Below, piece after piece: positions 34,241 through 42,745 of a stretch of DNA of 64,000 nt (its first letter is position 1; the number at the start of each line of letters is the position of its first letter). The notes beneath the pieces were generated by a model. It was given only the letters and a program-made list of their open reading frames with translations. It searched no databases and was not told the origin of the DNA. The DNA comes from Archangium lansingense (GTDB lineage: Bacteria; Myxococcota; Myxococcia; Myxococcales; Myxococcaceae): positions 6,820,001 through 6,884,000 of the forward strand of contig NZ_JAPNKA010000001.1 of the NCBI RefSeq assembly GCF_026626635.1, read 5' to 3'. Made by a program: the position numbers and the translations under genes.

Positions 34241-35215
34241 ATGATGGAGCGCTTCAGTGGAGTCCTCGCGTTCGTCCAGGCCGCCGAGGCTGGGAGCTTC
34301 GCGCTCGCCGCCGAGCGCATGGGCCTGTCGCGCTCGGCCGTTGGCAAGAGCATTGCCCGGCTGGAGACGCACCTGGGAACGCGCCTGTTCCTGCGCACCA
34401 CACGGCGGCAGAGCCTCACCGAGGATGGCCAGGCCTTCTATGAGCGCTGCGTGCGCGCGCTGGCGGAGCTGGAGGCTGGCACTGCGGCGCTGGACTCTGG
34501 CCGCCGCGCCCCGACTGGCCGTCTCCGAGTGAGCGCGCCGGTGATGTTCGGCCGGCACTGCGCGGCTCCCCTGCTCTGGGAGCTGGCCCAGCAGCATCCC
34601 GGGCTGGAAGTGGAGATCTCCTTCAGCGACCGCGTGGTGGACCTCATCGAGGACGGCTACGACCTGGCGGTGCGCGTGGCCCCCCTCGCGGACCATGCCG
34701 GCCTGACGGCTCGCAGGCTGGGCGCCCAGGAGATGTTGGTCTGCGCCGCTCCGGCCTACCTCGCCAGGCACGGCCATCCCGCGACACTGGCGGAGTTGGA
34801 CGGCCATACGGCGGTCGTCTACGGGCGCAACGGCATCTCCAAGCCCTGGCGGTTCCCGGATGGCCAGGGGGGCGAGAAGATTGTGTCGGTCCCCTCGCGC
34901 CTGCGCTTCGATGACGTGGAGACCATCGCTGACGCCGCAGTGCAGGGCGCCGGGCTGGCGTGGCTTCCGTGCTGGCTCGTCGCGGAGCACCTGCGCGACG
35001 GGCGGCTCGTCGCGGTGCTGGAGCAGGAGCGCCGTTACGGCAATGAGGTCTACGCCGTCTGGCCGCAGAACAAGCACCTGCCCTCGAAGGTACGCGCCGC
35101 CATCGACGTGCTCGTCGCGCGCATTCCCGAGCGGCTGTCGAGCGCCACCCTTCCGGACAAGCCCCTACGTCGTCGCGCCAAGGTTGGCGAGGAAGGCCTC
35201 CGGATCATCGAGTGA
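34241..35215 (+). CDS. LysR family transcriptional regulator
   Basis: A 324-aa LysR regulator. The N-terminal HTH is RFSGVLAFVQAAEAGSFALA to LSRSAVGKSIARLE and RLFLRTTRRQSLTEDGQAF; the effector domain has RLRVSAPVMFGRHCAAPLL and EVEISFSDRVVDLIEDGYDL, typical of the CrgA/AaeR-like branch. The start with ATG-ATG is preceded by GGAG; an upstream in-frame start would add 23 residues not usual for the family. The divergent dehydrogenase is its likely target, through the inverted repeat between them. The effector is unknown. Confidence 0.93.
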   Translation: MMERFSGVLAFVQAAEAGSFALAAERMGLSRSAVGKSIARLETHLGTRLFLRTTRRQSLTEDGQAFYERCVRALAELEAGTAALDSGRRAPTGRLRVSAPVMFGRHCAAPLLWELAQQHPGLEVEISFSDRVVDLIEDGYDLAVRVAPLADHAGLTARRLGAQEMLVCAAPAYLARHGHPATLAELDGHTAVVYGRNGISKPWRFPDGQGGEKIVSVPSRLRFDDVETIADAAVQGAGLAWLPCWLVAEHLRDGRLVAVLEQERRYGNEVYAVWPQNKHLPSKVRAAIDVLVARIPERLSSATLPDKPLRRRAKVGEEGLRIIE

Positions 35216-35458
35216 GACAAACACGCGGCGGGCCTGCACGGGAAACGTGTGGGCCCGATAGGGCTGGCGTGCATGGAGGCCGCAGCCGCCCGCGGGTGGA
35301 AGCCGTCAGTGTCCTGAAGCACAACAACCGGCGCCGTCCACGTCTGAGACGCACCGCCCCCCTACATGCTTGTTCGCCACTGACTTACCCGACCCCTTAC
35401 GTCCGGGCCCTCCTCCTCTTCTCTCTGGTAGCGTCCACTGTTTCCAGAGGGAGGTGGG

Positions 35459-37126
35459 ATGCTCGACGAAATCGGCGGACAGGCATGGGGGGAGGTGCCG
35501 CGCCTCACTCCCGGCACAGAGGTGGCTGGCTTCACCGTAGAGGGGACGATCGCCTCCGGCAGCTTCGGCACCGTGTACCGGGCGAGACGGAGTGGGCGGC
35601 TCTACGCCATCAAGCTGGTGCGCATTGACCCACGCGGTGACCGGGAGGCTGCCGCGCTGCGCCTGGTGCGGCACCCCAACGTGGTGTCCTTCCACGGGTA
35701 TGGCTTCTGGCCAGAGGACGAGCCGCGCTTCCTCGTCCTGGCCCTGGAACTCGTCGAGGGTCGCACGCTCGACGTCTGGGCGGCAGAAGAGAATCCCTCC
35801 GCGCTCGAGCTGGTGATGCGGTTGTTGTTGCCCTTCGCGCTCACCCTGGCGGACGTGCATGCCTCGGGCGTGGTGCACCGGGACATCAAGGAAGCCAACA
35901 TCGTCGTTCGCGAGGCGGACGGGCAACCGGTACTCGTGGACTTCGGCGCGGCGGGCCTCAAGGAGGGCGCGCTACGCCTCACCATGCGGCTGCCGCCGGG
36001 CACCGCGGAGTACCGCAGCCCAGAGGCGTTGCGCTTCGCCCGGGAGTGGGAGGGCGAGCCCTACCCCTTCGCTCCGGGGGACGACCTGTGGGCGACGGGC
36101 GTCGTCATCTACATCCTGTTGACGCGCGCGCTCCCCTTCGGAGACCGGAACGGCCCGGACCTGAACCGGGCCATCCTCGAGAAGACGCCGCCGGCCCCGC
36201 ATGAGCTCAACCCGCGCGTGCCCCTGGCCCTGAGCGAGTTGTGCATGGGGATGCTGGAGAAGGAGCTCGAGGCCCGCTACCCGGATGCCAAGGCGCTCGC
36301 GGAGGACCTGTTGGAGCTGTGCACCCAGGCGGACAGTTCCTGGCGTACACCCCTGTTCCCTGGAGGCGCCCCTGTGCCGCGTGCTGCCGCGCCAGCGCCG
36401 ATGGCGCCCGGAAGTCGGCTCCCTGGGCGGTGGCGGGCTGCCGGGCTCGCTCTCGCCGCGGCCTTCCTGCTGTGCGTCGCCGGAGACGCCCCACTCATCG
36501 CATCCCCTCCTTCCCCCGCGACGCCCCAGGCCACTTCCGGCCAGAAAGTCGAGGCAACGGCCACGGCAGTGGACGTTGCGCACGGCGCGGCCCCCACCCC
36601 CGCGCCCGTCGCCACCGTGGCGAATAGCGAGGAGCCCTCAATGAAGAAGACGTCCAAGATGGTCCGCAACCTGGTTGTCGCCGGCTGCGTGGCCGGTTCG
36701 CCTGGCTGCGTGAGTGGTCCGCAGCCGCGCCCCCCGCCCCCTCCGGAGGACTGCCCGCCCGGAGCTGCCGCCACTCACGAGCGCTTCGTTTTGGTTTCGA
36801 CGCACGGCATCAACCTCGTCCTTCCGCTTCCGCGTGTGGAAGTGGTGCCCCTCCAGGAGGGGCCCGTCACCGCGGAGATCATCGGCCGGTGGGGAGGGCT
36901 CCCGGATTTCACCATCTTCTCCGGACGAGTCGTCATCGGCGAAAAGCGTGTCTATGGCCGCTTCACCGAGGCCCGGCTCCCCTCCGGAGAGATCGTGCCC
37001 GTCTGCCTGCAGATGAAGTCGGTGGCGGATCCCGTCCTCGGCGTCGTGATGGAGCCCGGCAGCACAGCCACCCGGGCGCTCGTCATCTCTGGCGTCAGCG
37101 TCCGCGCCGTACGCCAGTTCGAGTAG
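35459..37126 (+). CDS. Ser/Thr protein kinase with C-terminal lipoprotein-like domain (second, intact copy)
   Basis: A 555-aa transmembrane Hanks-type kinase. Residues 18-280: Gly loop IASGSFGTVYRA, ATP Lys in LYAIKLVR (about 51), HRDIKEANIV (about 140), DFGAAG (about 160), activation-loop end GTAEYRSPE, and helix F DDLWATGVVIYILL, all intact. A membrane helix follows (about 325-342, LALAAAFLLCVAG). After a linker comes a second hydrophobic segment, MVRNLVVAGCVAGSPGC, and a 130-residue domain (IVPVCLQMKS, VMEPGSTATRALVISG). The internal ATG at 36641 has GAGGAG 6 nt upstream and begins a typical lipoprotein signal, so the last 161 codons may also be made separately. The DUF2381 gene follows by 23 bp. 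Confidence 0.9.
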   Translation: MLDEIGGQAWGEVPRLTPGTEVAGFTVEGTIASGSFGTVYRARRSGRLYAIKLVRIDPRGDREAAALRLVRHPNVVSFHGYGFWPEDEPRFLVLALELVEGRTLDVWAAEENPSALELVMRLLLPFALTLADVHASGVVHRDIKEANIVVREADGQPVLVDFGAAGLKEGALRLTMRLPPGTAEYRSPEALRFAREWEGEPYPFAPGDDLWATGVVIYILLTRALPFGDRNGPDLNRAILEKTPPAPHELNPRVPLALSELCMGMLEKELEARYPDAKALAEDLLELCTQADSSWRTPLFPGGAPVPRAAAPAPMAPGSRLPGRWRAAGLALAAAFLLCVAGDAPLIASPPSPATPQATSGQKVEATATAVDVAHGAAPTPAPVATVANSEEPSMKKTSKMVRNLVVAGCVAGSPGCVSGPQPRPPPPPEDCPPGAAATHERFVLVSTHGINLVLPLPRVEVVPLQEGPVTAEIIGRWGGLPDFTIFSGRVVIGEKRVYGRFTEARLPSGEIVPVCLQMKSVADPVLGVVMEPGSTATRALVISGVSVRAVRQFE

Positions 37127-37149
37127 GTCCGCGCTGGAGGCAACGTCCG

Positions 37150-38076
37150 ATGCTCCCACCCCACCCACTCTCCCTGATCGTCCTGGTGCATCTTCAAGGA
37201 AGCCCCCTGGCGACGCCAGCACCCTCCCCTACCGTCTGTGCGGACAACCAGCGCGTCGAGCTGTCACTGGCGCCCACGGTTGCGGTGCCGGAGGTCTGCG
37301 TCAGCCCGGGGCTCCTGTCGGGCTTCACCTTCGACGCGCCTGCCGTCGTAGAACTCCAGGATGAGGTGCGCTTTGCGGAGGTGATGCGCGGCAGGAGCGG
37401 CATCAGCTTCGTGCCGCCTCCGGACATGGTGCCTGGGGAGCATCTCCGTCTCACGGCGCGCTGGGGAGAAGGCTCTTTCGAGCAGAGTGTCACCTTCTCC
37501 CTGGTGGCGCACTCGGGACGGGCGACGCATCAGGTGGAGGTGTACCGCGACAAGCGCTCCCGAGAGTCCATTCAGCACGAGCTCGCCCAAGAGCGCGCGA
37601 AGAATCAGCAGCTCCACGAAGAGAACGAGCGAATCCGCGAGGAATACCAGCAGTTGCGTACCCGACTTGAGCGGGCGGGCAGACTCCAGGGGTTGTATGC
37701 GAGCGGAGCGCTGGGAGAGGATGGAGTCAAAGCCACGCCACTCGCGGTTCCGATGGGACAGCAGCCAGGAGTCGGCGCCCTCCTCATGACGAGAGGCGTC
37801 AGCTACCGTTCCGAGAAGACGGTTGCGGTGGAGTTCTTGCTGATGAACGCCGGCACCGACTCCTGGTTGGCGACAGGGGCATCCATTGAAACCGCCACGG
37901 GAGAGCGGCTGGAGGGCGTGACGCTCTGGCAGGAGGAGGCCATTGCACCGGCAGGGTCTCGGCGGGTTTTCGTGGAGGCCGAAGCTGGCCCCGGCATGCC
38001 ACGAGGGGACGTCACGGTGCGCCTGTGGGATGAGAGCGGGCGCACCATCTCCATTCCCAAGGTGACGTTCCCGTAG
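37150..38076 (+). CDS. DUF2381 family secreted protein (second copy)
   Basis: A 308-aa exported protein of the Myxococcales DUF2381 type. It starts with a hydrophobic signal (LSLIVLVHLQGSPLATPAP) and has a first beta domain (VEVCVSPGLLSGFTFDAP-like strands; RVELSLAPTVAVPEVCVS), a central coiled coil of about 45 residues (QHELAQERAKNQQLHEENE) and a C-terminal beta domain (GVSYRSEKTVAVEFLLMNA). The order matches the first copy at 14.8 kb, with a longer coiled coil. GGAGG lies 9 nt before the ATG. It follows the kinase by 23 bp; in the other module the order is reversed. Function unknown; a periplasmic partner or ligand of the kinase's outer domain is inference. Confidence 0.85.
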   Translation: MLPPHPLSLIVLVHLQGSPLATPAPSPTVCADNQRVELSLAPTVAVPEVCVSPGLLSGFTFDAPAVVELQDEVRFAEVMRGRSGISFVPPPDMVPGEHLRLTARWGEGSFEQSVTFSLVAHSGRATHQVEVYRDKRSRESIQHELAQERAKNQQLHEENERIREEYQQLRTRLERAGRLQGLYASGALGEDGVKATPLAVPMGQQPGVGALLMTRGVSYRSEKTVAVEFLLMNAGTDSWLATGASIETATGERLEGVTLWQEEAIAPAGSRRVFVEAEAGPGMPRGDVTVRLWDESGRTISIPKVTFP

Positions 38077-38091
38077 AGCGCGGCTGCAGAC

Positions 38092-38129
38092 GAAGGCCCC
38101 TCCCTCCGAAGTTGGGGAGTTGGGCCTTC
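38092..38129 (+). terminator. Hairpin after the kinase-DUF2381 operon
   Basis: GAAGGCCC and GGGCCTTC pair, extended inward by CTCC/GGAG with a small internal asymmetry, 16 bp past the DUF2381 stop. The sequence after it (TCTCTCGAATAG) has few Ts. Plausible end of the operon. Confidence 0.45.
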
Positions 38130-38172
38130 TCTCGAATAGAGTCCGCTCCATCTCCGCGACATGGAGGCGACA

Positions 38173-38997
38173 ATGGAAGCGAAGAAGGTTCGTCTGACCA
38201 AGGACAAGGAGACGTACCTCGCCACGCTGTACGGCAAGGCGATGGACGCCGCGGTCGAGAATCCGATCCTCGGCGACCACTTCGCCGCGGACGCCGTCGC
38301 GCGCATCGACTACGACTTCACGGAGTTGAAAATGGAGGGCGGGGGCGAGATCACCCTGCCGATGCGGGCCCTGCACTTCGACCAGTGGACGCGGGCGTTC
38401 CTCGCCGCGAACCCCGAGTCGACGGTCCTGCACCTCGGCTGCGGCCTCGACACCCGCGTGTACCGAATCAACCCGGGGCCAACGGTCCGCTGGTTCGACG
38501 TCGACTTTCCAGACGTCATCGCCCTGCGCGAGCAGCTCTATCCGGAGCGCGAGGGCTATCGCCGGATTGCCACCTCGGTGACCGAGCTCTCCTGGCTCGA
38601 TGCGATCCCTGGAGATACGCCGGTGCTCGTCATCGCCGAGGGCCTGATGATGTACCTGCACGAGAAGGACGGGACGGCGTTGCTCCGGCGGATCACCGAG
38701 CAGTTCCCGAGCGGGCAGCTCGCGTTCGACGGCTACAGCCGAACGATGATCCGCTTGATCTCCCGCCTCACGTCAGCGCGCGGCATGAAGGTCTCGCTCG
38801 TCTGGGGAGTCGGTGATCCGCACGATCTCGAGAAGCAGGTTCCGAAGCTTCGCCTCGTCGAGAGCGTCGAGTTCCTGACGATGCCCGACCTGGTCCGCCG
38901 GCTGTCCAAGAACTGGTTCTCCGGGGTGATGCAGGGGGTCATGGGCCGGCTGCCGTTCTATCGGAACCTGATCCGTCACCTGCGCTACGAGTTTTGA
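38173..38997 (+). CDS. Class I SAM-dependent methyltransferase (LCM/PPM-type O-methyltransferase)
   Basis: A 274-aa methyltransferase of the leucine carboxyl methyltransferase-like group, which includes polyketide O-methyltransferases. Evidence: the early DKETYLATLYGKAMDA, the SAM site VLHLGCGLDTRVYRI, the acidic loop RWFDVDFPDVIALR and motif EGLMMYLHEKDG. Members methylate carboxylates or hydroxyls of small molecules. The first ATG (38161) lacks a ribosome site; GGAGG lies 5 nt before the second ATG, which is used here. It is convergent with the SDR gene and follows a hairpin that ends the kinase operon. Confidence 0.88.
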   Translation: MEAKKVRLTKDKETYLATLYGKAMDAAVENPILGDHFAADAVARIDYDFTELKMEGGGEITLPMRALHFDQWTRAFLAANPESTVLHLGCGLDTRVYRINPGPTVRWFDVDFPDVIALREQLYPEREGYRRIATSVTELSWLDAIPGDTPVLVIAEGLMMYLHEKDGTALLRRITEQFPSGQLAFDGYSRTMIRLISRLTSARGMKVSLVWGVGDPHDLEKQVPKLRLVESVEFLTMPDLVRRLSKNWFSGVMQGVMGRLPFYRNLIRHLRYEF

Positions 38998-39012
38998 CGG
39001 AGCTCGGGGCTC

Positions 39013-39837
39013 TCAGAGCCGTCTCGTCACCATCCGGTCCCATGCCCGATCCGAGAGGACGCGGTTGAGCGTCAGCAGCATCTTGCCGAGGTAGCCCACG
39101 ACGTAGCGGACCTTCGGCGACGGCGAGTCGATGGCCTCCCGGATCGCCTCCGCGACCACCAACGGCTCCGACGCCTTGCTCTCGCCGCTGAAGGCCTGGT
39201 CGGCTCGCTTCGCCATCGCCTCCGCCATGATCGCGTAGGCGCCGTGTCCGGAGACGTCGCGCAGCTCCTGGGCGGTGCCCTTCTCGAACTCCGTCTTGAT
39301 GATGCCTGGCTGGATCAGCACCACGCGGACGCCGAACCGCCCAACCTCCTGGCGGAGCGAGTCGGAGAACGCCTCCAGCGCGTGCTTCGACGCGTAGTAC
39401 CAGGCGCCCAGCGGGAGCGCGATCTCTCCGCCGATCGACGAGACATTGATGATGGTGCCCGACCCCAGCGTGCGCATCGACGGCAGGACGAGCTGGACCA
39501 ACCGGGCCAGGCCGAAGAGGTTGACCTCGAACAGGTGGCGCGCCTTGTCGAGCGGCGTGTCCTCGATGGAGCCGTGCAGCCCAACCCCCGCGTTGTTCAC
39601 GAGGACGTCGATCCGTCCCTGCGCGTCGAGAATGGTGCGCACCACGCGCTCCACGTCCGCATCGCGCGAGACGTCCATCGCAATCGGGTGACCGCCAGCC
39701 GCACGGAGACTGTCCATCCGCTCCACGCGTCGCGCAGCGCCGTACACGATATGGCCGGCACGCACCAACTCCAGCGCAGCGGCCAGGCCGATTCCAGACG
39801 AGGCACCCGTGACGAGACAGACCTTTCTTTCAGCCAT
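39013..39837 (-). CDS. SDR family oxidoreductase
   Basis: A 274-aa classical short-chain dehydrogenase. Cofactor motif TGASSGIG lies at residues 10-17, NNAGVG at about 86, catalytic Ser in NVSSIGGEI and the YxxxK motif in WYYASKHALEAFSD. The basic residues after the second strand (GAARRVERM) favour NADP(H). Substrate is not clear. It is the second gene of an operon with the TetR regulator 27 bp upstream, which probably controls it. AAGAGGAG precedes the ATG. Confidence 0.94.
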   Translation of the reverse strand: MAERKVCLVTGASSGIGLAAALELVRAGHIVYGAARRVERMDSLRAAGGHPIAMDVSRDADVERVVRTILDAQGRIDVLVNNAGVGLHGSIEDTPLDKARHLFEVNLFGLARLVQLVLPSMRTLGSGTIINVSSIGGEIALPLGAWYYASKHALEAFSDSLRQEVGRFGVRVVLIQPGIIKTEFEKGTAQELRDVSGHGAYAIMAEAMAKRADQAFSGESKASEPLVVAEAIREAIDSPSPKVRYVVGYLGKMLLTLNRVLSDRAWDRMVTRRL

Positions 39838-39864
39838 GTGCAGCTCCTCTTGCTCTCGCGTGGC

Positions 39865-40566
39865 TCAGCGGCGCTCAGGCTGCTCGCCGTAGATCCACGC
39901 GCGGTACGGCGGGATGAGCTTCTCGAAGACGGTGATCAGCTCCGCGGCTGCGGTGGCCAGGGCCTTCGAATTCGGTGTCGTCGCTGGCTCGCAGGCAGTC
40001 CTGATGACATGCGCGAGCGCCTCGGCTTTCGCGTGCACGTCCAGGCCCGCGTCAGTCGGATCCAGCGACTGGAGCAGGTAGAAGCCGGAGTGCACCGCCT
40101 TCAGGACGTACGTCAGGTTCGGCACGTCGCGCCTCAGCAGCCCGTGCTCCGTCAGCAGCGCGAAGAACCGCTCGGTCGCGAGCAGATCGGCGCTGCGCAG
40201 CGGACTCGCCTGCAAGCCGCTCCGCAGGGGCGCCAGGTCTCCGGTGACGAGGGACCGCAGCACCGGCCGGGCGCTCACGATCAGGAACGACTCCGACAGC
40301 AGACGGTGAGGCAACACCGCGCGTGGATCGCGGCGAAGCTGGTCGAGCAGCCCCTCCACGTAGGCGATCGCCTCGCGTAGGAAGAGGGCCTCGAAGAGTT
40401 CCTGCTTGCTCCGCCAGTGCAGGTACACCGTGCCTTTGCCGATGCCCGCCTCGCGCGAGATGTCATCGACCGTCACCTTCCGGTAGCCGTGACGCACGAG
40501 GAGGGTCGCCGCGGCATCCAGGATCTGATCGGCACGAAGCGCGGGCGGTGGGGAGCGATCCGGCAA
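39865..40566 (-). CDS. TetR/AcrR family transcriptional regulator
   Basis: A 233-aa regulator with an N-terminal HTH, ADQILDAAATLLVRHGYRKV, VDDISREAGIGKGTVYLHW and SKQELFEALF, and a helical ligand domain. The start is TTG, with AGGAGAGG 6 nt upstream. A 25-bp palindrome 21-45 bp upstream is its likely operator, so it should repress itself and the SDR gene it is co-transcribed with. Ligand is unknown. Confidence 0.92.
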   Translation of the reverse strand: MPDRSPPPALRADQILDAAATLLVRHGYRKVTVDDISREAGIGKGTVYLHWRSKQELFEALFLREAIAYVEGLLDQLRRDPRAVLPHRLLSESFLIVSARPVLRSLVTGDLAPLRSGLQASPLRSADLLATERFFALLTEHGLLRRDVPNLTYVLKAVHSGFYLLQSLDPTDAGLDVHAKAEALAHVIRTACEPATTPNSKALATAAAELITVFEKLIPPYRAWIYGEQPERR

Positions 40567-40586
40567 GCGTTACCTCTCCTGACTCC

Positions 40587-40611
40587 GTGACCAGATTTGA
40601 AAATTGGTCAC
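40587..40611. promoter_or_regulatory. TetR-type operator
   Basis: GTGACCA-N11-TGGTCAC is a perfect 7-bp inverted repeat with an AT-rich centre that is itself nearly symmetric. Size and the TGACCA/TGGTCA arms are typical of TetR-family operators. It lies just upstream of the tetR start. Confidence 0.7.
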
Positions 40612-40699
40612 ACGGTCACAAGCTAACGCCCAGCGCTGTTGCGGTCAATGCGCACCGGGTACTCCCCAGCTCAGCGACTCTCAGGAAGACCGAGCGCTC

Positions 40700-41647
40700 T
40701 CACGGCCGCAGCTCGGCCTGACCCAAGATGCGCTGGAAGTAGCGAGCGAGGAAGTCCGCAAAGGCCCGCACCTTGAGAGGCGTGAGTTGCCGGTGCGGGT
40801 AGACCAAATAGATGTGGCGATGGGTCACCGGATGCTCGGTGAGGAGCGACACCAGAGCACCCGAGCGCAGCTCCTCCAGCACCAGGTAGCGCGGGAGGTT
40901 GGCGATCCCCCGTCCCAGGAGGGCCGCCTGCCGCAAGACGAGATTGTTGTTGGCGATGAAGCGGCCCTGGACCTTCACGCTCCGAGTGCCCTCGGGCCCT
41001 TGGAACTGCCACTCCCTCACCACGCGGCCGGGCTTGAAGAGGAGGCACTCGTGGTCGGCCAGCTCCTCTGGAGTGAGAGGCCTGCCCGCACGCTGGAGAT
41101 AGAAGGGGCTCGCGCACAGGACACGCTCCTCGGCCGCGAGGCGCCGAGCCACCAGCGTGCTGTCCTTCAAGGTGCCGGCGATCCGCACCGCCGCGTCGAA
41201 GCCCTCCTCCACGAGGTCCACCACCCGATCGCTCGCCTCGAGCTCCACCTGCACCTCGGGGAAGGCCTCCTGGAACGCCGCCGCCGCGGTCCCGACATGG
41301 ACCTCGCCGAGCACCGCGGGTACGGAGATGCGCAGGGTTCCCCTCGGGCGCTCATCCAGGGCCGCCATCGCGAGCCGGGCATCCTCCAGCTCCCCGAGCA
41401 CCCGCTGGCAGCGCTGGTAGAAGATGCTGCCCGCCTCCGTGAGGCTCAGGTGGTGAGTCGTCCTCCGGAGCAGCCGAGTTCCGAGCTGTGCCTCCAACTG
41501 GGCCACCTGTTTGCTCACCGCGGAAGGGGTCAGCCCCAACCGCCGCGCCGCCGCCGAGAACCCCTTGTCATCGACGGCTCGCACGAACGCGACCAAGGGC
41601 ATCAGCCCCTCGAGCAGCACCGGACCTTGCTTTTTCCGTTCAGGCAC
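40700..41647 (-). CDS. LysR family transcriptional regulator
   Basis: A 315-aa LysR regulator: GLMPLVAFVRAVDDKGFSAA, LTPSAVSKQVAQLEAQLG and LLRRTTHHLSLTEAG form the HTH and wing; RGTLRISVPAVLGEVHV opens the effector domain and the DRVVDLVEEGFDAAVRI strand follows. The start used is GTG (AGGAA upstream); the Met at residue 16 is an alternative. It is divergent from the DoxX gene, 120 bp away, which is its likely target. Confidence 0.92.
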   Translation of the reverse strand: MPERKKQGPVLLEGLMPLVAFVRAVDDKGFSAAARRLGLTPSAVSKQVAQLEAQLGTRLLRRTTHHLSLTEAGSIFYQRCQRVLGELEDARLAMAALDERPRGTLRISVPAVLGEVHVGTAAAAFQEAFPEVQVELEASDRVVDLVEEGFDAAVRIAGTLKDSTLVARRLAAEERVLCASPFYLQRAGRPLTPEELADHECLLFKPGRVVREWQFQGPEGTRSVKVQGRFIANNNLVLRQAALLGRGIANLPRYLVLEELRSGALVSLLTEHPVTHRHIYLVYPHRQLTPLKVRAFADFLARYFQRILGQAELRP

Positions 41648-41708
41648 AAGCGTCGTTCCTCAGGGCCACGTTCTCAACCACCCGGACAAAGCGCAAGTAG
41701 AGGCGTGA

Positions 41709-41750
41709 GGGCTCCGCTCTGGAGCCCCGGTGCGGAGGACTCCTCTGCAC
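41709..41750. promoter_or_regulatory. Two hairpins upstream of the DoxX gene
   Basis: GGGCTCC-gctct-GGAGCCC (perfect, 41709-41727) is followed by GTGCGGAGGA-c-TCCTCTGCAC (41730-41750, one mismatch pair). They fill the leader of the DoxX gene, 18 bp before its ATG, and might be protein sites or leader RNA structure. Confidence 0.35.
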
Positions 41751-41767
41751 CACACCGGAAAGACGCC

Positions 41768-42265
41768 ATGAAGACCTCAACACCTCCAGAAGAAGTATCG
41801 CTCCCCTTCCTCGGCCTCACCCACGCGACTGCGGGTCACTTCCTGCTGCGGCTCGCCCTCGGCATCAACATCCTCGGACATGGCCTGGTCCGGATCGGCA
41901 ACCCCGGAGCCTTCGCCGACGCACTCGTGCAGCTCTTCGCCAACACCTGGATTCCCTCTCCGCTGGTGCGCCTCTTCGCGCTCCTGCTGCCCTTCATCGA
42001 GACCGTCCTCGGCGTGCTGCTCACCCTCGGGCTGCTGACGCGCACCGCGCTCTTCGCCGGGGGCCTCCTCATGGTGGCCCTCATCTTCGGCACCACCCTG
42101 CGAAGCGATTGGGAGACGGTGGGGCTTCAGATGATCTACGCGGCCCTCTACTCCGCGCTCATGGCCACGGCTCACTTCAACCGCCTCTCTGTCGATGCCT
42201 GGTGGGCCAAGAACCGGAGCCACCCTGTCTCGGACTCCGCGCAGCGCCCGGCTTCGGTCTCGTGA
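41768..42265 (+). CDS. DoxX family membrane protein
   Basis: A 165-aa integral membrane protein with about four helices. LLRLALGINILGHGLVRIGNP is the DoxX-type first helix with its conserved LGxxxxxHGxxR pattern; ETVLGVLLTLGLLTRTALFAG and MVALIFGTTLRSDWE follow the same family. DoxX proteins are linked to quinone-related redox and oxidative-stress functions, but this role is only by family. The ATG is the first start after the divergent LysR control region. It ends before the arsR operator. Confidence 0.85.
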   Translation: MKTSTPPEEVSLPFLGLTHATAGHFLLRLALGINILGHGLVRIGNPGAFADALVQLFANTWIPSPLVRLFALLLPFIETVLGVLLTLGLLTRTALFAGGLLMVALIFGTTLRSDWETVGLQMIYAALYSALMATAHFNRLSVDAWWAKNRSHPVSDSAQRPASVS

Positions 42266-42341
42266 AGCACACGACCTCGGGGTCACGCCGCGCTGCGTGC
42301 GGTCCCCTGCCCACCTCCATCCCCGGTACCCCACACAGCGG

Positions 42342-42385
42342 CTTTATATGCCTTGACAGGCATATGCCTCGAAAAGCATATAAAG
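42342..42385 (+). promoter_or_regulatory. Promoter and overlapping operator of the arsR operon
   Basis: CTTTATATGC (42342-42351) and GCATATAAAG (42376-42385) form a perfect 10-bp inverted repeat. Inside it ATATGCC-TTGACA-GGCATAT (42346-42365) forms a second one. TTGACA is a consensus -35 box, and an AT-rich -10 candidate falls in the right arm (42376-42384). Three GCATAT half-sites covering the promoter suggest autorepression by the ArsR protein encoded just downstream. Confidence 0.65.
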
Positions 42386-42388
42386 GTC

Positions 42389-42745
42389 ATGCTGAGCGCG
42401 TTCGAAGTCGTGGCGGAGCCGAACCGCCGCCGGATCCTGGATCTCCTCCGTGAGGGACGCCGTCCCGTGGGGGAGCTGGTGGACCGGCTCGGGCTGACCC
42501 AGCCCACCGTGTCCAAGCACCTGCGCGTGCTCAAGGATGCGCGACTGGTCGACGTGGAGCAGGACGCCCAGCGGCGGCTGTACCGCCTGCGTCCGGAGCC
42601 TCTCGTGGAGCTGGACTCGTGGCTCGCGCCGTACCGCGAGCTGTGGTCCCGACGGCTCGACGCGCTGGAGCGCCACCTGGACACCATGGCGGATGACGCG
42701 CCCGCCCCCACTCGCCGGAGCCCGGCCCCGAGGAGGAAACAATGA
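42389..42745 (+). CDS. ArsR family transcriptional regulator
   Basis: A 118-aa winged-helix repressor: AFEVVAEPNRRRILDLLREG, GELVDRLGLTQPTVSKHLRV and DAQRRLYRLRPEPL. It lacks the metal-binding Cys box of ArsR/SmtB, so it belongs to the ArsR members paired with SRPBCC (AHSA1) proteins, whose ligand is not metal. The start MLSAFEVV is preceded by AAGG. An earlier in-frame start would lie inside the operator. It overlaps the next gene by 4 bp (ATGA), so the operon is translationally coupled. Confidence 0.92.
   Translation: MLSAFEVVAEPNRRRILDLLREGRRPVGELVDRLGLTQPTVSKHLRVLKDARLVDVEQDAQRRLYRLRPEPLVELDSWLAPYRELWSRRLDALERHLDTMADDAPAPTRRSPAPRRKQ

Noticed and set aside
35216..35458. Minus-strand frame before the second kinase
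   Set aside because: Low-complexity, no motif, and it overlaps the likely kinase promoter region.
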